This document shows positions 18,836 to 31,690 of a DNA stretch of 64,000 nt, piece by piece (position 1 is the first letter of the stretch; each line of letters starts with the position of its first letter). Position numbers and translations under genes: made by a program. The stretch lies in assembly GCA_021904315.1 (NCBI GenBank), contig CM038911.1:8157390-8221389 (forward strand), in the 5' to 3' direction. The notes below the pieces were generated by a model, which worked only from the letters and a program-made list of their open reading frames with translations, searched no databases and was not told where the DNA came from. This stretch comes from Sphagnum magellanicum (taxonomy: Eukaryota; Streptophyta; Sphagnopsida; Sphagnales; Sphagnaceae).

Positions 18836-19749
18836 CAAAAAATTTGTATTTTTCATATGACATATGCTTATAAAATATTATATATTTTAAGCCCCTTTAC
18901 ACTTGAATTTGACTAATTTTTAGTAGTTTAAACATGTTTCTTAAAAAGGCCAAGCTCCTCATTTTGGGTGTATCATTGCCACTTTGACCACAACACAAAT
19001 TTTACAAAATAAAACATTGCATGATCATGGTCACATAAACATCATCATCCTATGCCATATGAAACATTAGTATCATGTTGCAAGACATAATGAAAATGTC
19101 ATGCCATCATGTATCAATGTAATTCACAACATAATCCCCACTTTTAAGAGTTATCCTAGACCATCAAAATAAGGAAAATATTCATCCTTTCCCAACCTTT
19201 TATAAGGAATTTGTGTAGTGCAAGGCCCAATTCGTAAGCACCTAGCATCAAAACCTAACAATCATTTTATGCATGGGGATGCCCACCTAAATCCATGTGG
19301 AAAAAAAAATTAAATAAAAATTAAATATAGATATATATAGCCTCATTAACCATAGGGATTTATCATTAAATGGTAGCATGTTTTAGGAACTTGTATAAAT
19401 ATTAAAATAAAACTAGTTACATAAAAGCTACCAAACTAAAATTAAAGTCCAAATCCCAGGAAATTTTTTAATTTTTTTTTCAATTTTTAAAATAAAAAGG
19501 CACGATACCCGGCATGTACCACTTGGGTAACTCCTGGGTATCACAGTAAAAAAAAAGAGAGTAAAAATCCGATCAATTTTTACACCATGCAACAACACCT
19601 TTGGGCCGGGCCATTCCCCCAAATAATGGGCCCTTAGGACTCGGGTCTCAGGGGCCATTATTATTTTTTTGAGGGCGGGGGTGGGGTTCGGGGGGCCGGG
19701 GAGGGGCCCTTAGGCATTACCCTAAGATTAAGAATAAAAGCCTAATAAT
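18836..19749. other. Intergenic DNA ending in a GC-rich patch
   Basis: AT-rich until about 19600; then a G/C-rich patch (19606-19720) with GGGCCCTTAGG repeated at about 19628 and 19705. No ORF of interest. It may be the edge of a decayed transposon. Confidence 0.4.
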
Positions 19750-20789
19750 TTCAACGGAGTCCCTTTTTCTTCTTCTTTGGACTTTGCTTGGCTTGCCATG
19801 TGCAGCCGACCATAAGAGTCTCCAGTTCAGTCGTGTGGAGCTTTCTTTTCCCTCCTCCTCTTCTGTCCTGTCCCCTCTCCTGCCTTCTTGCCTGCTTGCC
19901 TGCCAGCCTTCCTGCTGCCGCAGCAGCTCCTGCTTCTCCTGCAGCCCGGCCTTTCATCGATTCCCGCTTGGTCTCGTGTGTGGACTTGGAGGAAAGTAGC
20001 TTTCCTGACATCGCTTTGATGAGGAGGAAAAGGATGTTTGTTGTTGTCGTCTAGCAGAATTTTTTTGTCTGAAAGAAAGAATATGGGAAGGAGAACAAGA
20101 ACGAGAAGAAGAAGAAGAAGAAGGAGAGAAACAAGAAGAGAGAGGAACTGAACTATTGGAAGGACGACGACGACGACGACGACGACGACGAGGAGAAGGA
20201 GAGAAACAAGAGGAGAGGAACTAAACTATTGGAAGGAGGACGACGACGACGAGAAGGAGAGAAACAAGAGGAGAGGAACTAAACTATTGGAAGGACGACG
20301 ACGACGATGAGAAGGAGAGAAACAAGAGGAGCAAGTGAATGATATCGGAAGTGGTTTCAATCCTCTGCCGCTGCCGGATTTTGGATCTTTGGTCGCTGTT
20401 TTTGGCTTCTTCTTCTTCACAGGTTCTGTCTACTCACATATCTCCTCCTCTTCTGATCCAAGTAAGTAAGTAAGTAAGCGCAACAAGAAGCGAGCTTTGG
20501 CAACAAACGAAGAAATATTCTCTGGCTACCTATTTTATGATGAGGATGATGTGTTCGGATAGGGAATAGGGAATAGCATCGGCGAGAGCTCTTCGTCACT
20601 GATGACTTCTTCACAGCCTTACTAGAGAGATTGTAGAGCTTTTCTTCAGTCTTTTTGGCAGTGGTTTGAAGGAGCACCAAGAACAAGTGAGCTCCAGAAA
20701 GAAAGAAAAAGAGAAAGAAAGAGCGAGGGCTGAAGGAAGGAAACAACTGGTAACAAGCAAGGGGGAAGAAAAAATCATCAAAATCTACC
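19750..20789 (+). promoter_or_regulatory. Promoter and long 5' leader of the receptor-like kinase
   Basis: GC-richer sequence from about 19760 to the kinase ATG, without a long ORF that continues into the kinase. Several upstream ATGs occur, including those opening frames at 19784-19999 and 19788-20054. If transcription starts upstream of these they would act as uORFs. A CTTCTTCACAG acceptor-like site near 20410-20420 suggests a possible leader intron. The tandem GA/GAC block inside is listed separately. Confidence 0.5.
20096..20335. repeat. GA-rich/GAC tandem repeat in the kinase leader
   Basis: GGAGAGAAACAAG recurs at 20123, 20198, 20256 and 20314, spaced 75, 58 and 58 bases. Copies are joined by ACTATTGGAAGGA and GAC triplet runs of different length; the run at 20163-20191 is the longest. 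The unit is 58 bp with a variable GAC microsatellite inside. It is purine-only on the plus strand over long stretches and lies just upstream of the kinase ORF. Confidence 0.9.
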
Positions 20790-23082
20790 ATGGCTGCTGC
20801 TGTCGCTGCTGCTGCACGTCGTCTTCTGCAGCGAAAAGCTTGGTGGTCCATGGCTACACTACTGACTATACTCACGCCGGTTTTCCTTCTCTCCAACAAG
20901 GTGGTACAGGGAGGAGGGCAACTAGAAGCTACCCTCCAGACGAGCATGACAGCAGTAGCAAGCAATAACCTCAACCAAACTCCTATTGCTGCTGCAGCTG
21001 AGATTCCATTCAAGCTTGTAAGATCAGGTATGGCAATGGATCTTCTCAGAACATTAGTTAGTGTCACAATCATATTTGTAGTGGGCCTTTCGACCGGCTT
21101 CTGGTGGCAAATGTCAAAGAAGGTGGAGACTCCTCAGCAACAGCAGCAGCAGCAACCTCTCCATGAATCATCATCTCATGCCGAAGCAAGCAGCCATGGA
21201 ACTGGCCATGGGACAAGCAGCAGCAGCCCAAGGGAGCTACAGGTTGGATCTCTGCAGAAGTTCACTCTTCAGGAGATTCTGATCATGACAGACTACTTCA
21301 AAGTGGTATTGGGGAAAGGTGGCCAGGGCACAGTGTATGAAGCTTCTCTGCCAGGTCCTGCAGAACCACGGCAAAAAGCTGCAGTAAAAAAGCTCGACAG
21401 GAACAAAGCTTTGGATGCTGTGTGTAGCAATAGTGCGGAGGAGATTAGGAACCAGGATTTGGTCGAGAAGGAGTTTTGGAGCGAACTGCGCAGCATTTCA
21501 AGACTCCATCACAATAACCTTGTGGCATTGCTTGGCTACTGCATTGAAGGCGACCAGCTTTTCCTCATCTATGAATTCATGGAGAATGGTTCACTGCAGC
21601 AACACCTGCATAAGAAGAAGAGCGAGGAGACTGACACTCACCATCTCTTGGATTGGCACCAGAGAATGCAGGTAGCAGTGGATGTTGCACAGGGACTGGA
21701 GTATCTCCACAATTATGCAAAACCAACTCTCGTTCACCGTGACATCAAACCAAGCAACATATTATTTGATGCTGAAATGCGTGCCAAAATTGCAGACTTT
21801 GGACTAAGCAAGACACAGACTGTCGATCCCACTACCTCCATGCGCCTCAAAGGTACTCCGGGCTATGTGGATCCTGTTTACTATGCAACAGGACAAGCAA
21901 ATGAAAAGAATGATGTATACAGCTATGGTGTGGTGTTGCTTGAGCTCGTGACAGGCAAGAAAGCGATCGAGAAGAAGATGAGTCTGGTTGATTGGTGCAG
22001 GGAATTTCTGCATAGTGATCAAGACTTGTTGCAATTGCTTTTGCCCAAGATGGTGGATGATCGGATCAACCCTAGTGAGTACCTGCAACAGCAGCTACTG
22101 GCTGTTGTGCAATTGGCCATGGAATGTGTAGATGATGTCCCTGATCGACGCCCCAGCATGAGAGAGGTTGTGAAAAGACTTTATATTGCAGATTGTGAGG
22201 ATGGTTCAAGCTCTGAAATCAGCAATGAGGTATGTCTTTCTCGAGTTCCAGCCAATTTCATGACTGAGTCTTCCTGTTGCTTCTAGAATTGTGACATAAA
22301 GAATTCAGGGAGCAGATTTTGTATACCTAATTGCTTGCCTGAAAATTTGGATCTGATTGTTATATAGTTATCTACTACACCCCATTTCTGCTAGCTTTGG
22401 AAAAACATAGGTTGTGGCTCATGATGAGGAGCTGGTTAGGAGCTGATGGAGTCAGTGGGGGAAGTAAACATTACAGTTCATGATTAGGGTTTGGTGTCTG
22501 GTACTTTATGATTGACACTTATAAGGTTATGACCACTGCACTCAATCCTTGTCATGTTTGTTTTGGTTTTTCTGTAACTGAGGCGGCAATTGCTTTCAAA
22601 GTTTTATGGTGGAATTTTCTGTAAAACCTCGTAGATATATTATCATTCTGGACCCTATCACATATTACCTGCATGATGAGGGGTGCACAACAGAACAATA
22701 TTGTTACTAATCAGGTGGATTGAGGAAATCTAAATTTCAAGTGGAAAAATGCAGGATTCCTCAAGTAACAATGGAGGATTATCAAATCGCATGAATGGAA
22801 GTCCTCGGGCACGCTCATACTCTCGAGCAAGTTCTAGCAATGGGTAAGATTGTATCTGAAGCTTTTGAATTTGGCCCAAAATTTTGTCCCTATCTTCTAG
22901 GTGTTGTGATCACATGTTGAGAACATGTCATGATTTGTATGTGTGTATCCAGTTTGAAACACCCTTTTGTTTTAGTCCAAAGTTAAGTAGATGCTAGGTT
23001 TGATCACTATCCTGCAGATTGACTGGATGACTCCTTTTATTACAGTGAACTTCAGAGCATTGAAAAGAGCAGATGGATATAA
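20790..23082 (+). CDS. Receptor-like Ser/Thr kinase with short ectodomain
   Basis: Exons 20790-22229, 22755-22843 and 23046-23082 join in phase to 521 residues plus TAA. A hydrophobic N-terminal segment (about 20-38, possible signal or anchor) is followed by only about 45 outside residues, a transmembrane helix (about 83-106), and a Gln/Ser/His-rich juxtamembrane linker (115-147). The RLK/Pelle-type kinase domain follows. Its glycine loop is GKGGQGTVYEA (175-185), the ATP lysine is K200, the catalytic loop is HRDIKPSN (316-323, an RD kinase), DFG is 336-338, and the activation segment has KGTPGYVDP (354-362). All catalytic residues are present. It should act at the plasma membrane; the ligand is unknown and no LRR, lectin or malectin ectodomain is visible. 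The TAA at 23080-23082 sits directly against GTGAGG, a good donor, and the next exons are in phase (see 23224-24461). A start at M21 is possible. Confidence 0.88.
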
Positions 23083-23223
23083 GTGAGGGCAAATAAAAGA
23101 GCAATCTCAGCACACAATGTCAATTGAGACTGCAGAACTCATTAAGCAAGGTTTTTTGAGGTTGTTGGTGCCACTTGCTTTCAGTTTGGAAACTTTGCGA
23201 TTTGCTTGCTAATTCCTTGTTAG

Positions 23224-24461
23224 GGTTGGGATCACGACTTTCTCAGATGGTCAACCTATGTAATCACGGAAACTTCAGTCATCATCAAGTACACAGTTGG
23301 GAACAAGAAGCTTGCTGTTAGATGCAAGATTTGGCCAACAATAAAAAACCTTGGCTTGAACAAGATTGAGGCAACTTTGGATGATGCACTTATGTGGAAA
23401 AAAGGTCTTTGGATTTACAATGCCTCCAGCAGTAGAGAATTCAATGTCGATGATGTCAATCTCCGAGCTGAATGGCAGGTTGGTCTAAGGTTCAGCCGGA
23501 ATTTACTAAAGGCAGGTGATCCTAGGCGAAATCAAGGTCCATTCTGCATTGAGTATTTGGCCCTGAAGGATGCAGAAGGATCACCAATAATTGAATATCA
23601 TGGTGATAGATCACCTCTTCAACCCCCTCACGTAAGTTCTCTAATTCCAAAAGCATTTTGTACATAGAATCTCACTGAGTATTTGGAAGATTGGGTGGTC
23701 TTGGCAAGATATCCAAACACCAGATCATCCTTAGACTGTAAACTTGTCAATTATACTGTCAAAGTTGACTGCAGAGCCTTGTGTTAGAAAGTCATACTCT
23801 ATTTGAGGCTTTCAGAAAGTTTTCTGATCTGGCATTCATTTACTGCCCTGAGCAGGGCAGCTACACCCTGCAGCCTGGCTCTTCTCATTTGACCTCCTAA
23901 AATAGGTACATCAGTAACTGAAAAATAGTTAAAAGAGGGAGGTAGCAACCTTGACCTAGTATGGTATTCACTACATGCTTGTGCCTCTACTTGGTAGATG
24001 GTCTGCTACAGCCTGTAGCTAGGCTCAAGGTCACTCATCACTAGTCCTTTAACAGGCAATCAAGACAACCATCTCCATTCATTGTTTCCTGGATTGTGTA
24101 TGGGGTTGTGCTTGAAGCTAGAGATTCTTCTTTTCAACTACTTATGATTTGTCAGCAAGCTGCCCCTCTTTCTTTGTGCAAGGCTATAACTAATTAGAGA
24201 CATTTACATTCTGGATTGTGGAGGGTTTTGGATTCAATCCTGGCAGGAAGCTTGTACTGCTTATGACTGTTGTGATTTACATGTAGTCTTTCTTACACTG
24301 CACTAACAAGCTATAAAATGACTTTTTTTTTGCAGATAGAGTCTTCAGTAGAGCCCCTTGCAACAACAGGTCAGACTCACCACCGAAGGTCCTCACTTAC
24401 TCGAGATACATCATTTCATAAAAAATTCAGGAAGAGTCTGGCTAATCCAGCTCCCCGATGA
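23224..24461 (+). CDS. Two coding exons of unknown identity, in phase with the kinase gene
   Basis: Exon 23224-23631 (136 codons) and exon 24336-24461 (41 codons plus TGA) are joined by a GT-AG intron in phase 0. The frame is open and protein-like (begins GWDHDFLRWSTYV, later AVRCKIWPTIKNLG and FCIEYLALKDAEG, ends FRKSLANPAPR). There is no start codon near its 5' end; the exon begins at an acceptor (TTGTTAG). Kinase exon 3 ends, if GTGAGG at 23083 is a donor, in exactly the phase needed to continue into this exon, with only the TAA in between. It is therefore either the C-terminal module of the kinase gene cut off by a stop, or the 3' part of a separate gene whose 5' exon I could not find. 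I recognise no domain; it looks mixed beta-strand/loop with a basic tail. Confidence 0.6.
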
Positions 24462-25403
24462 CTTTGGACACAGCTGAAATTTCTGGAAGTTTTTTTGTGC
24501 TGTTGACAATGGCTTTTTATAGCCTGCTACAGGACTATTTGTGTTGAGAAGCTTATTTATGGGCTGGATTCAGGGTCATGCCCTTCAGCTGCCAAGGGGC
24601 TTAACCTGTCATGAAAGAACGTCAAAATTATGAGCTTGAAGAAATGTTGGCAAGTTTGAGCAATTGAGCTGGGATGCTGACTCATGTGAAATGCCAATTT
24701 GAGACTTGCTGGAACTACTACAAGCTGAATTAAGATCTAATCAAGGACAACATTGAAATGTGTTCTGAGACTACACAAAGTGGTTTCCGCAGTGGAGCAA
24801 GCTCAAAATGCTTCATGATTGTTTTTGGGAAGTACTGGACATTGTATCAAGCATAACAACCTTTACTGTTGGAAAGCCATTTTCAGCTTGCGTTTCCACT
24901 GTCAAAAAAGTGCCTCAGAACAGAGCAAGCTTTAGAAAATTCCTTGTACACATGAATCCCAAATCCCATAAAGAAAATTTCCCTTGATGGTTCATTGAGC
25001 CATCCTAGCCATGAGGGCTTATTCCATGCATCAAATCTGATGCTCATGTGGCCTGTTAAGCTTCTCTAAAGATGTGGAATGTTTTTGTTTCTGGTAGGAT
25101 TCTAGGCGGGAGAGCTTCCTCAAGCTTTCAGGTTGGCTGGGTGGGGTGGATGTTGACATGGGTTGATGGGATATATGTTACATTTGGTGTGTTTATTATG
25201 CTTTGGTAACATATGGGTTATTCATTCTAGACTCAATTTCCCTTGTATTTTATGTTTCTATGGAGGTCATATGGAACCACATGTTTGCTGAGACAAGATT
25301 GTCTTAGCTTGTAAAAATCCAAACCCATTACAGAGTATCAATTTGACCTTCAATTCATTATTGATTTCAAATGGAGATTTGGGTTATATTTGATGGGGCT
25401 TTT

Positions 25404-25408
<5 letters not shown>
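24462..25408 (+). other. 3' flank / probable 3' UTR of the preceding exons
   Basis: Composition stays gene-like to about 25140, with no long frame, consistent with a long 3' untranslated region that then fades into AT-rich DNA. No clear poly(A) signal could be chosen. Confidence 0.35.

Positions 25409-25453
<45 letters not shown>
25409..25453. repeat. CT dinucleotide microsatellite
   Basis: A pure CT run of about 45 bases. Confidence 0.95.
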
Positions 25454-25455
<2 letters not shown>

Positions 25456-28380
25456 ATATAGAAGAGATTATTGCAGTGTGACTACTAGCAATGAAGAACA
25501 ATGGGAATCAACAAAGAAGAATTGCACCATTCTTGATGCTCGTAGAAGCATAAGAAGATTGATTTGTCAATGACAATGTTGGGGGTATGTATATTTGATC
25601 CTCTTTTCAACAATCCCTTAATGATTGTGACCTCCTTCTCAAGTCTCTGTTAATCCAATAAGTTGGTTTGCTTTTTTATACCCTTGCTTTCAACATATTG
25701 TTCTCCGTTGAAGCTTATGCCACACTTTTTAGGTTCTCGATTTTGAAAATATACAAAAAACAAGACTAGCCAATAATTGTTGCCTTTAGAATACAATGTC
25801 AATTTTAATATTTTGTATGTTAATAAATAATCTCTTGCAAACATTGTCCTAATATGAATACCAAATTGCTACTAAACCTAAATTCATCTAGTGGCCAGTG
25901 GATGCTGGGTAGATTTCTTATTTGATTGTGTTTTTAGTGGGTCAAATTTGCAATTTAGATTATTGTGTAAAATATGTCCTCCTTGTGAATTTAGATTGTT
26001 GTGTAAATTATCTCCTCCTTGAATGTCAAATAGCTTAAAGCCTAAACCTCACAAGTATTTGTTCAAGTTAAAGCAACAAGTTCAAAGCTTAAGCAAGATA
26101 AATTGCCCATTCATAGACTAATCTTAAAATAGGTTACAAACACTACAAAATGGAGGACATATAAGTTTTTAAGGCTAAGCACATTGAAACATTTTTTTAA
26201 GCAATTAAACCTTTTGTAGTTGTTTGAACCAATGTTGTGATTGTATATGGTTTTTCATGTATGGATCAAGAAAGTGTAAGTGTATTTCATGTATATATAT
26301 ACACCATATGTAAATGTAAATGTATAATTTCTATTCACATTTGTGAATGTGTAATTGTAAATGTTTTCAGATGTGTAAATACAAGTGCAAAATTTTGTAA
26401 AGCCATTTCATTCCATGTAAATAAGTTAAATAAAAAATGTAACACAAAACAAAACATATGTAATTGTTATAGCCCTACACACAAAACCAAGATACACTAA
26501 TAATAAAATTTTGCTTTCACGTCCATCATTGTAAAATACATCACTTGTAAACTAAAATCAAACTGTTGTATATTTTGTTGAAAAAGAACACAAAATGAGG
26601 AAATGGAATATGCACATGCAAAGGATATTGTGGTCATTCTCTCACAAAATAATAATAATAATAATAACAAGATGGGGGTATTATAACTTTAATTGCCATG
26701 GAAAATTTATTATTTGCAAAAGAAATGAAGGTATAGCATCTCCCATTGTCATTGAAAATATATGATTTACAGACTAAATAGGGGTATTATATGTTTCACT
26801 ATCATTGTGAATGTGGTTTTTGGAATAATGAGGGTATTGTTATGCAAGATAATGACAAAAATGTGTGTGAACTAAGAAGGGGTGAAGGTCACTTAAAACA
26901 AGTTGTTAACAAACCTTGCAACAATGCTAGGAGTACTAAAACAACCACAATGTCACTACTTACATTTGTGAAAAATGTAAATGAAAAAGAGCAACATGAG
27001 AATAATTTTAAATCATGTTACTTAAGACCACAATGAAAGGAAATTGCATGACAATCACAAGAAAAGGAGAAGGCAAAAGGACCCCCCCCAAAAAAAAATC
27101 TAAAATAGGTCATTGTAAAAGCTTGTAGTATTGTAAGGAATTGCATCAACTACACCTACAAATATCCTCAACAAAGGGGAACAACATGAAGGAAGCTAAC
27201 AAAATCATAACAAACAAATTTATGTTATAAGATATAATTCTTCCATACATAACTCCTTCTTCTATTTTCTTGGCTAATTCCCTTTTTTCTTTCTTTCTTT
27301 TTTGTTGAACCAACTTTATTTTCATAGTTGTCATCTTGAATCCTATGAAGAGAAAAGAAAATGCAATAAGCATATGTAGAAGGTAATGTGTATTGTGTTT
27401 ATTTGTTCATTCTCTCATGTAAAGTATTCAATTGTAAATTTTATTGTAAATGGATAACACCTTAAATCTAATAATATAACCTATGTGAAAAGAGAAAGTA
27501 GCTTACACCTACTTAAAAGGCATAAAGTGCTTCCTATGCCTACAAAACAAGTGTAAAGTATCTTTTGCAATTGAAAAGTAAGCATAATTTGCCTATTTCA
27601 ACCCTTGCCTCCCATGGGATTATGTTTTGACAACAAGGTCTTATCATACACTAAGAATTGAGGTAAATGTAGTAGAATGAAGGTGTTGTTGCACTTCTTA
27701 ATGTCATTGGAGTTTATGATAGTTTGTAAAAATGAAGGTATAACACCCTAATTTACATTTGCACATGGCCTTACGTGATGGTATACACAAGATTGCATAA
27801 ATGTATTTCATAAATATATGCACATATGTCATGCAAATGTTAAATATAAAACCCAAAATATGTTTAGCAAAACATGTGTAACAATTTAGGCATGCAAATG
27901 TAAATGATTTACATTTACACAATTTTACATGGTGTGTTACATGGCCATTTACATTTATAATGCACAACATTGCTTTGAACTTATTGGATTGAACATTTAT
28001 TATTTGAACTTACAGTTTATTGGGATGTAATTACTTGGATTTATGATGCAAGGAAAATTAAATGTACAATATCATGGGAAAGTTGACATTGATGGACTTG
28101 TGATTAAAAATTCATGTCCTTGTTCACATTTTATAATTACTTAACATGTATTAATCAATGTTGTAATTGATTTGTCCCATTGATGTCAATAAGGTTTAAG
28201 GAAAATTTCATTATTGTTGTTATATTGTAAGCATGTCATATTTTTTGTTATCCTATCTTTTGTCTTTATTGTAGATTTATGTTGTTTTTTATTCCATACT
28301 TGCCATTATGGTTTGGTGTTAAATAATTCACAAAAGAAAAATTTAATTTAAAAAAAAGGATGTAACTTTGCCAAATTTTT

Positions 28381-28441
28381 GAAGAATCAAACTCCTAACC
28401 ACTTTCAAAGGATTGAAAGTCATAAACACTAGGTCAGTGTT
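28381..28441 (-). mobile_element. tRNA-like SINE head (pol III A and B boxes)
   Basis: On the minus strand CACTGACCTAGTGTTTATG resembles a tRNA A box. A short hairpin with arms CTTTCA and TGAAAG follows in the anticodon-arm position, and then GGTTAGGAGTTTGATTC resembles a T arm with B box. Order and spacing fit a tRNA-derived SINE. It does not fold as a functional tRNA gene. Confidence 0.4.
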
Positions 28442-29234
28442 GCTCATTAAACGAAACATTGTGCCTTGTGTATTTAGCCTTGAATGTTAAAATCTAGAAT
28501 ATTAAAATGTAGTTGAACTCCTTTTGTTGAAAATTGTAAGTATTTCAACAAAAGCTACTAATTGTGAATGGTGGGTACAATGTTTGAAAATCCAAGTGAC
28601 ACCCCCACTTAATTATGTTTCCACCTACTACTTTCATTAGAAGGAAAATTACCATACACAACCAAACCATTTGCAACTACATGCAATTACTTATTGTTTC
28701 CAACTACAAATTTGCCTCATCATCTTTTTCACCTTATACATTCACGCATGCAACTAGTATGCAATTAATGGTGTATGCCTCTTGCCACATGGATGAATCA
28801 TGAATCCATTACATGAATTCATAGTTTATTTGATGAGAAAATTTGTTCGAAAAAAATCCAAATTTGGCATTTGCCCATTTAACCAACTGCTCATTTTCAA
28901 CAAATCAATTTCAACAAGCCCAATCTAATTTGGTCCTTTTGGCTAGGTTTTTTTCAATGATCCAATGACAATAAGCAATAAAAAAATCTACAAAATTTTA
29001 ATTATTTCTAAATTTATTGCCCAACAAAATTATTATTTATTTTATTTACTACCTAGATAATTAATACCCAAAATAATAATGATTTACCTACCTAGCTACC
29101 TCCCTAATAATTAATGCATATATGCATTTATATATTTATGTGTACATACCAACCTAGGCCAACTAGTTAGCTTAGGCCTCCTAATTAGGTGAGCTAGGCC
29201 ACCAAAGTAGTGGTTTAAATTGCAAATGTGAAGA

Positions 29235-29296
29235 TGATATAATTCAAGTCATTTTCAAATTGAATAATCAAGTTCTTAACCATTGCACCACCACCT
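29235..29296 (-). mobile_element. Possible second tRNA-like SINE head
   Basis: On the minus strand GGTGGTGCAATGGTTAAGAAC resembles a D-arm/A-box, followed by a TTGA...TCAA stem and GACTTGAATTATATC in the B-box position. Weaker than the copy at 28.4 kb; no tail or target duplication identified. Confidence 0.3.
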
Positions 29297-31389
29297 TCAT
29301 AAAGTGAATTTTTTTTGTGAACATATTTTAATGAACATGTTTTTTTTTTTTTACATTGCTTACATAGGTAGATAAATAAGGAAGTTTCACTTAAGTAGGT
29401 GTTCACGTATGTGTCACCCTAAGCTATATTATTCATTATCTAGGTTGTACTAGGCTACCTAATTATATACTAACTTATAATAACTTGTATATATTATTAG
29501 CTTAAGGTGCCTATATTGGCTTAAATAACTACCTAAAACATATTAATTTAATGCTACTTAGGTTAAGTTAGTATACCCAATACTTATATATGTTATACTA
29601 ACTTAGGTCTAATTAGTAGGTAGGTATACTATGTATATTATCATGTATATTAACTTAGGTATATTAGATATATTGGCCTAGCTAATATAGGTATATTGAA
29701 CTAGGCTACCTATATTACCTAGACTAAGTTATTTATAATATATTATAATTATATTTTATGGCTTTAAAAGAATATTAATGCCAAAAATATGAAACAATTA
29801 ATGTTTTACCTTCAATTTATATATTTTACCCACCTTAACTAACTTGTTAATTACCTTACCCTAATTTAACTTATTATAGCCTATCAACCTTAAATATAAT
29901 TAATAGCCAACATAATACCTACCTATCTTCTCTTAATAATTAGCCTACCATGTTTAACTATCTACCCTAGCCTTAACTATCTACCCCAGCCTTGAGCTAT
30001 CTACCTAACAAACATAATAATTAATGAAAAAATTAATAATTAAATATTTATTTACCTACTTACCTATTTTATCATAATTTTCTTACCTCCCTACCTATTT
30101 AAAACCAACCCACAACCTACAAGTACTTATGTAAAAAAAAAATTCAAATTTTATCATTACATGTCTTATTTGATTACATATTTTATTTGATTACATTCAT
30201 ATATTTTTTGACTAAAGGTGTTCATGTTTTATCGTATTTGACTATATGTTTTATTTCATTACACCTTTATCCTTTTGTACTATAGGTGTTCAATATTTGT
30301 CATTTTTGAATAAATGTTAGGTTGACCAATAATAAGAAAAAGGTCATAAATTAGTTAATTAAACCAATCAAAATATACATGTCACTTCAACAACCATGGG
30401 CCTTAATCAAATTGATCAAATTTATAGTTAAATTGGTATAGGTTAATCAACTTGGACATGTTGAGAACCCATGAATTCTTATAGTGATTAGTTTTTAATT
30501 GAAATAAACTATCTAAAAGCCTTTTATTTACATATGTGGCCGTCTCAGTATGATTAATGTGACGTGGACCAACTATTTGGTCATTAGAACCTATGATTCT
30601 TATGATTAAAAGTGTCTTATCATTTAAGTAGGTGGTACATATGCTTATCACGTATCCTTAAGTGGAATATGGAACTATACAAATCAAATTTTATTTCATT
30701 TTTATTGAATGGTCTAAAAATTAAAAAATCCAAATGAAATACAAAAAATAGTATGAATTAAGAAAAATCAAGAGTCTCAACCTTCCAAATATGAGTTTTG
30801 TAGGGTTGAAAATTTTAAATGACTTATACCAAACAATGATTTAATAATATGTGAAAAATATTCATAAACTCAACAAGTTTATAATTTAACAAAATTCTTA
30901 TTCCAATTTTACTACAAATATTTAAATCAAGAATATCAAAGTTTATATAGGTCAACAAAACTCAAATCAACAAAAAAATATATAGAAAATTTGAATTACC
31001 AAAAAATGTTTCTACATAAAAGAAACATAAATTTGCAAAATAAATAATTGCAATTTGTTTTTTCTTTTATTTCTAACTATTCATCCTCTAAAAAAGTCTA
31101 TGAATATAATTTAATAATTATCCCTTCATTCTTGTATTCAAGGTTTAAGTAACTTTGCAAAAGTAAGTGTTGTCTATTTTCAAGAGTTATTGAAAGGTAT
31201 CTGATAAAGGCAATGTTAACCAAAGAATTTGGTCAATATTCTTCTTGAACCTTTAATGACTTTTCAAAAATTATCATCTTAAAATCTATTAGTCCTTGAC
31301 ATTTAAAAACATCTAAAACTTATCAATTTAGTAATCCAATCATTACTAAATGCATAAAAGGTTCAAAAATCAAAAAATATTTTCCTTTA

Positions 31390-31690
31390 ATGGTAGGTCG
31401 TAAGTAAGTTGGTAATAAGTAGGTAGGTAATAAATATGTTTGTGATAGGTAGGTTTGGGGTTAGTAATAAACATGCAAGTTTAACATGTAAGTGGGTAGG
31501 TATATAGATAAGTAGGTAGGTAGGTAGGTAAATTATGTAGGTTGGTAATTATGATTAGGTATGTGATAACTAGGTCCAAAGTTGTTAATAGGTAGATTGG
31601 TAATAGGAATGTAGGTAAGTAAGTAAGGAGTTGGTAATATGTAGGTCAATAGTAGGTAAGTAAATCATATAAATGAGTAGGTTGTATATG
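31390..31690. repeat. GTAGGTAG-type low-complexity tract
   Basis: An irregular array of TAGG/GTAAG tetranucleotide words over about 300 bases. No fixed long period, so an imperfect tetranucleotide repeat rather than a satellite. Confidence 0.7.

Noticed and set aside
20417..21073. 218-residue minus-strand ORF over the kinase leader and first exon
   Set aside because: It overlaps the kinase N-terminus antisense, has low-complexity composition and no domain; it is a by-product of GC-rich, repeat-rich DNA.
24180..24260. tRNA-like T-arm phrase GGATTCAATCCTGGCAGG in the intron at 23632-24335
   Set aside because: No matching acceptor stem or A box at tRNA spacing was found, so it was not called a tRNA or SINE.
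29040..31690. Large inverted repeat between the CTAC-rich and GTAGG-rich zones
   Set aside because: The zones are complementary only in their short tetranucleotide words; no long ordered match could be followed.
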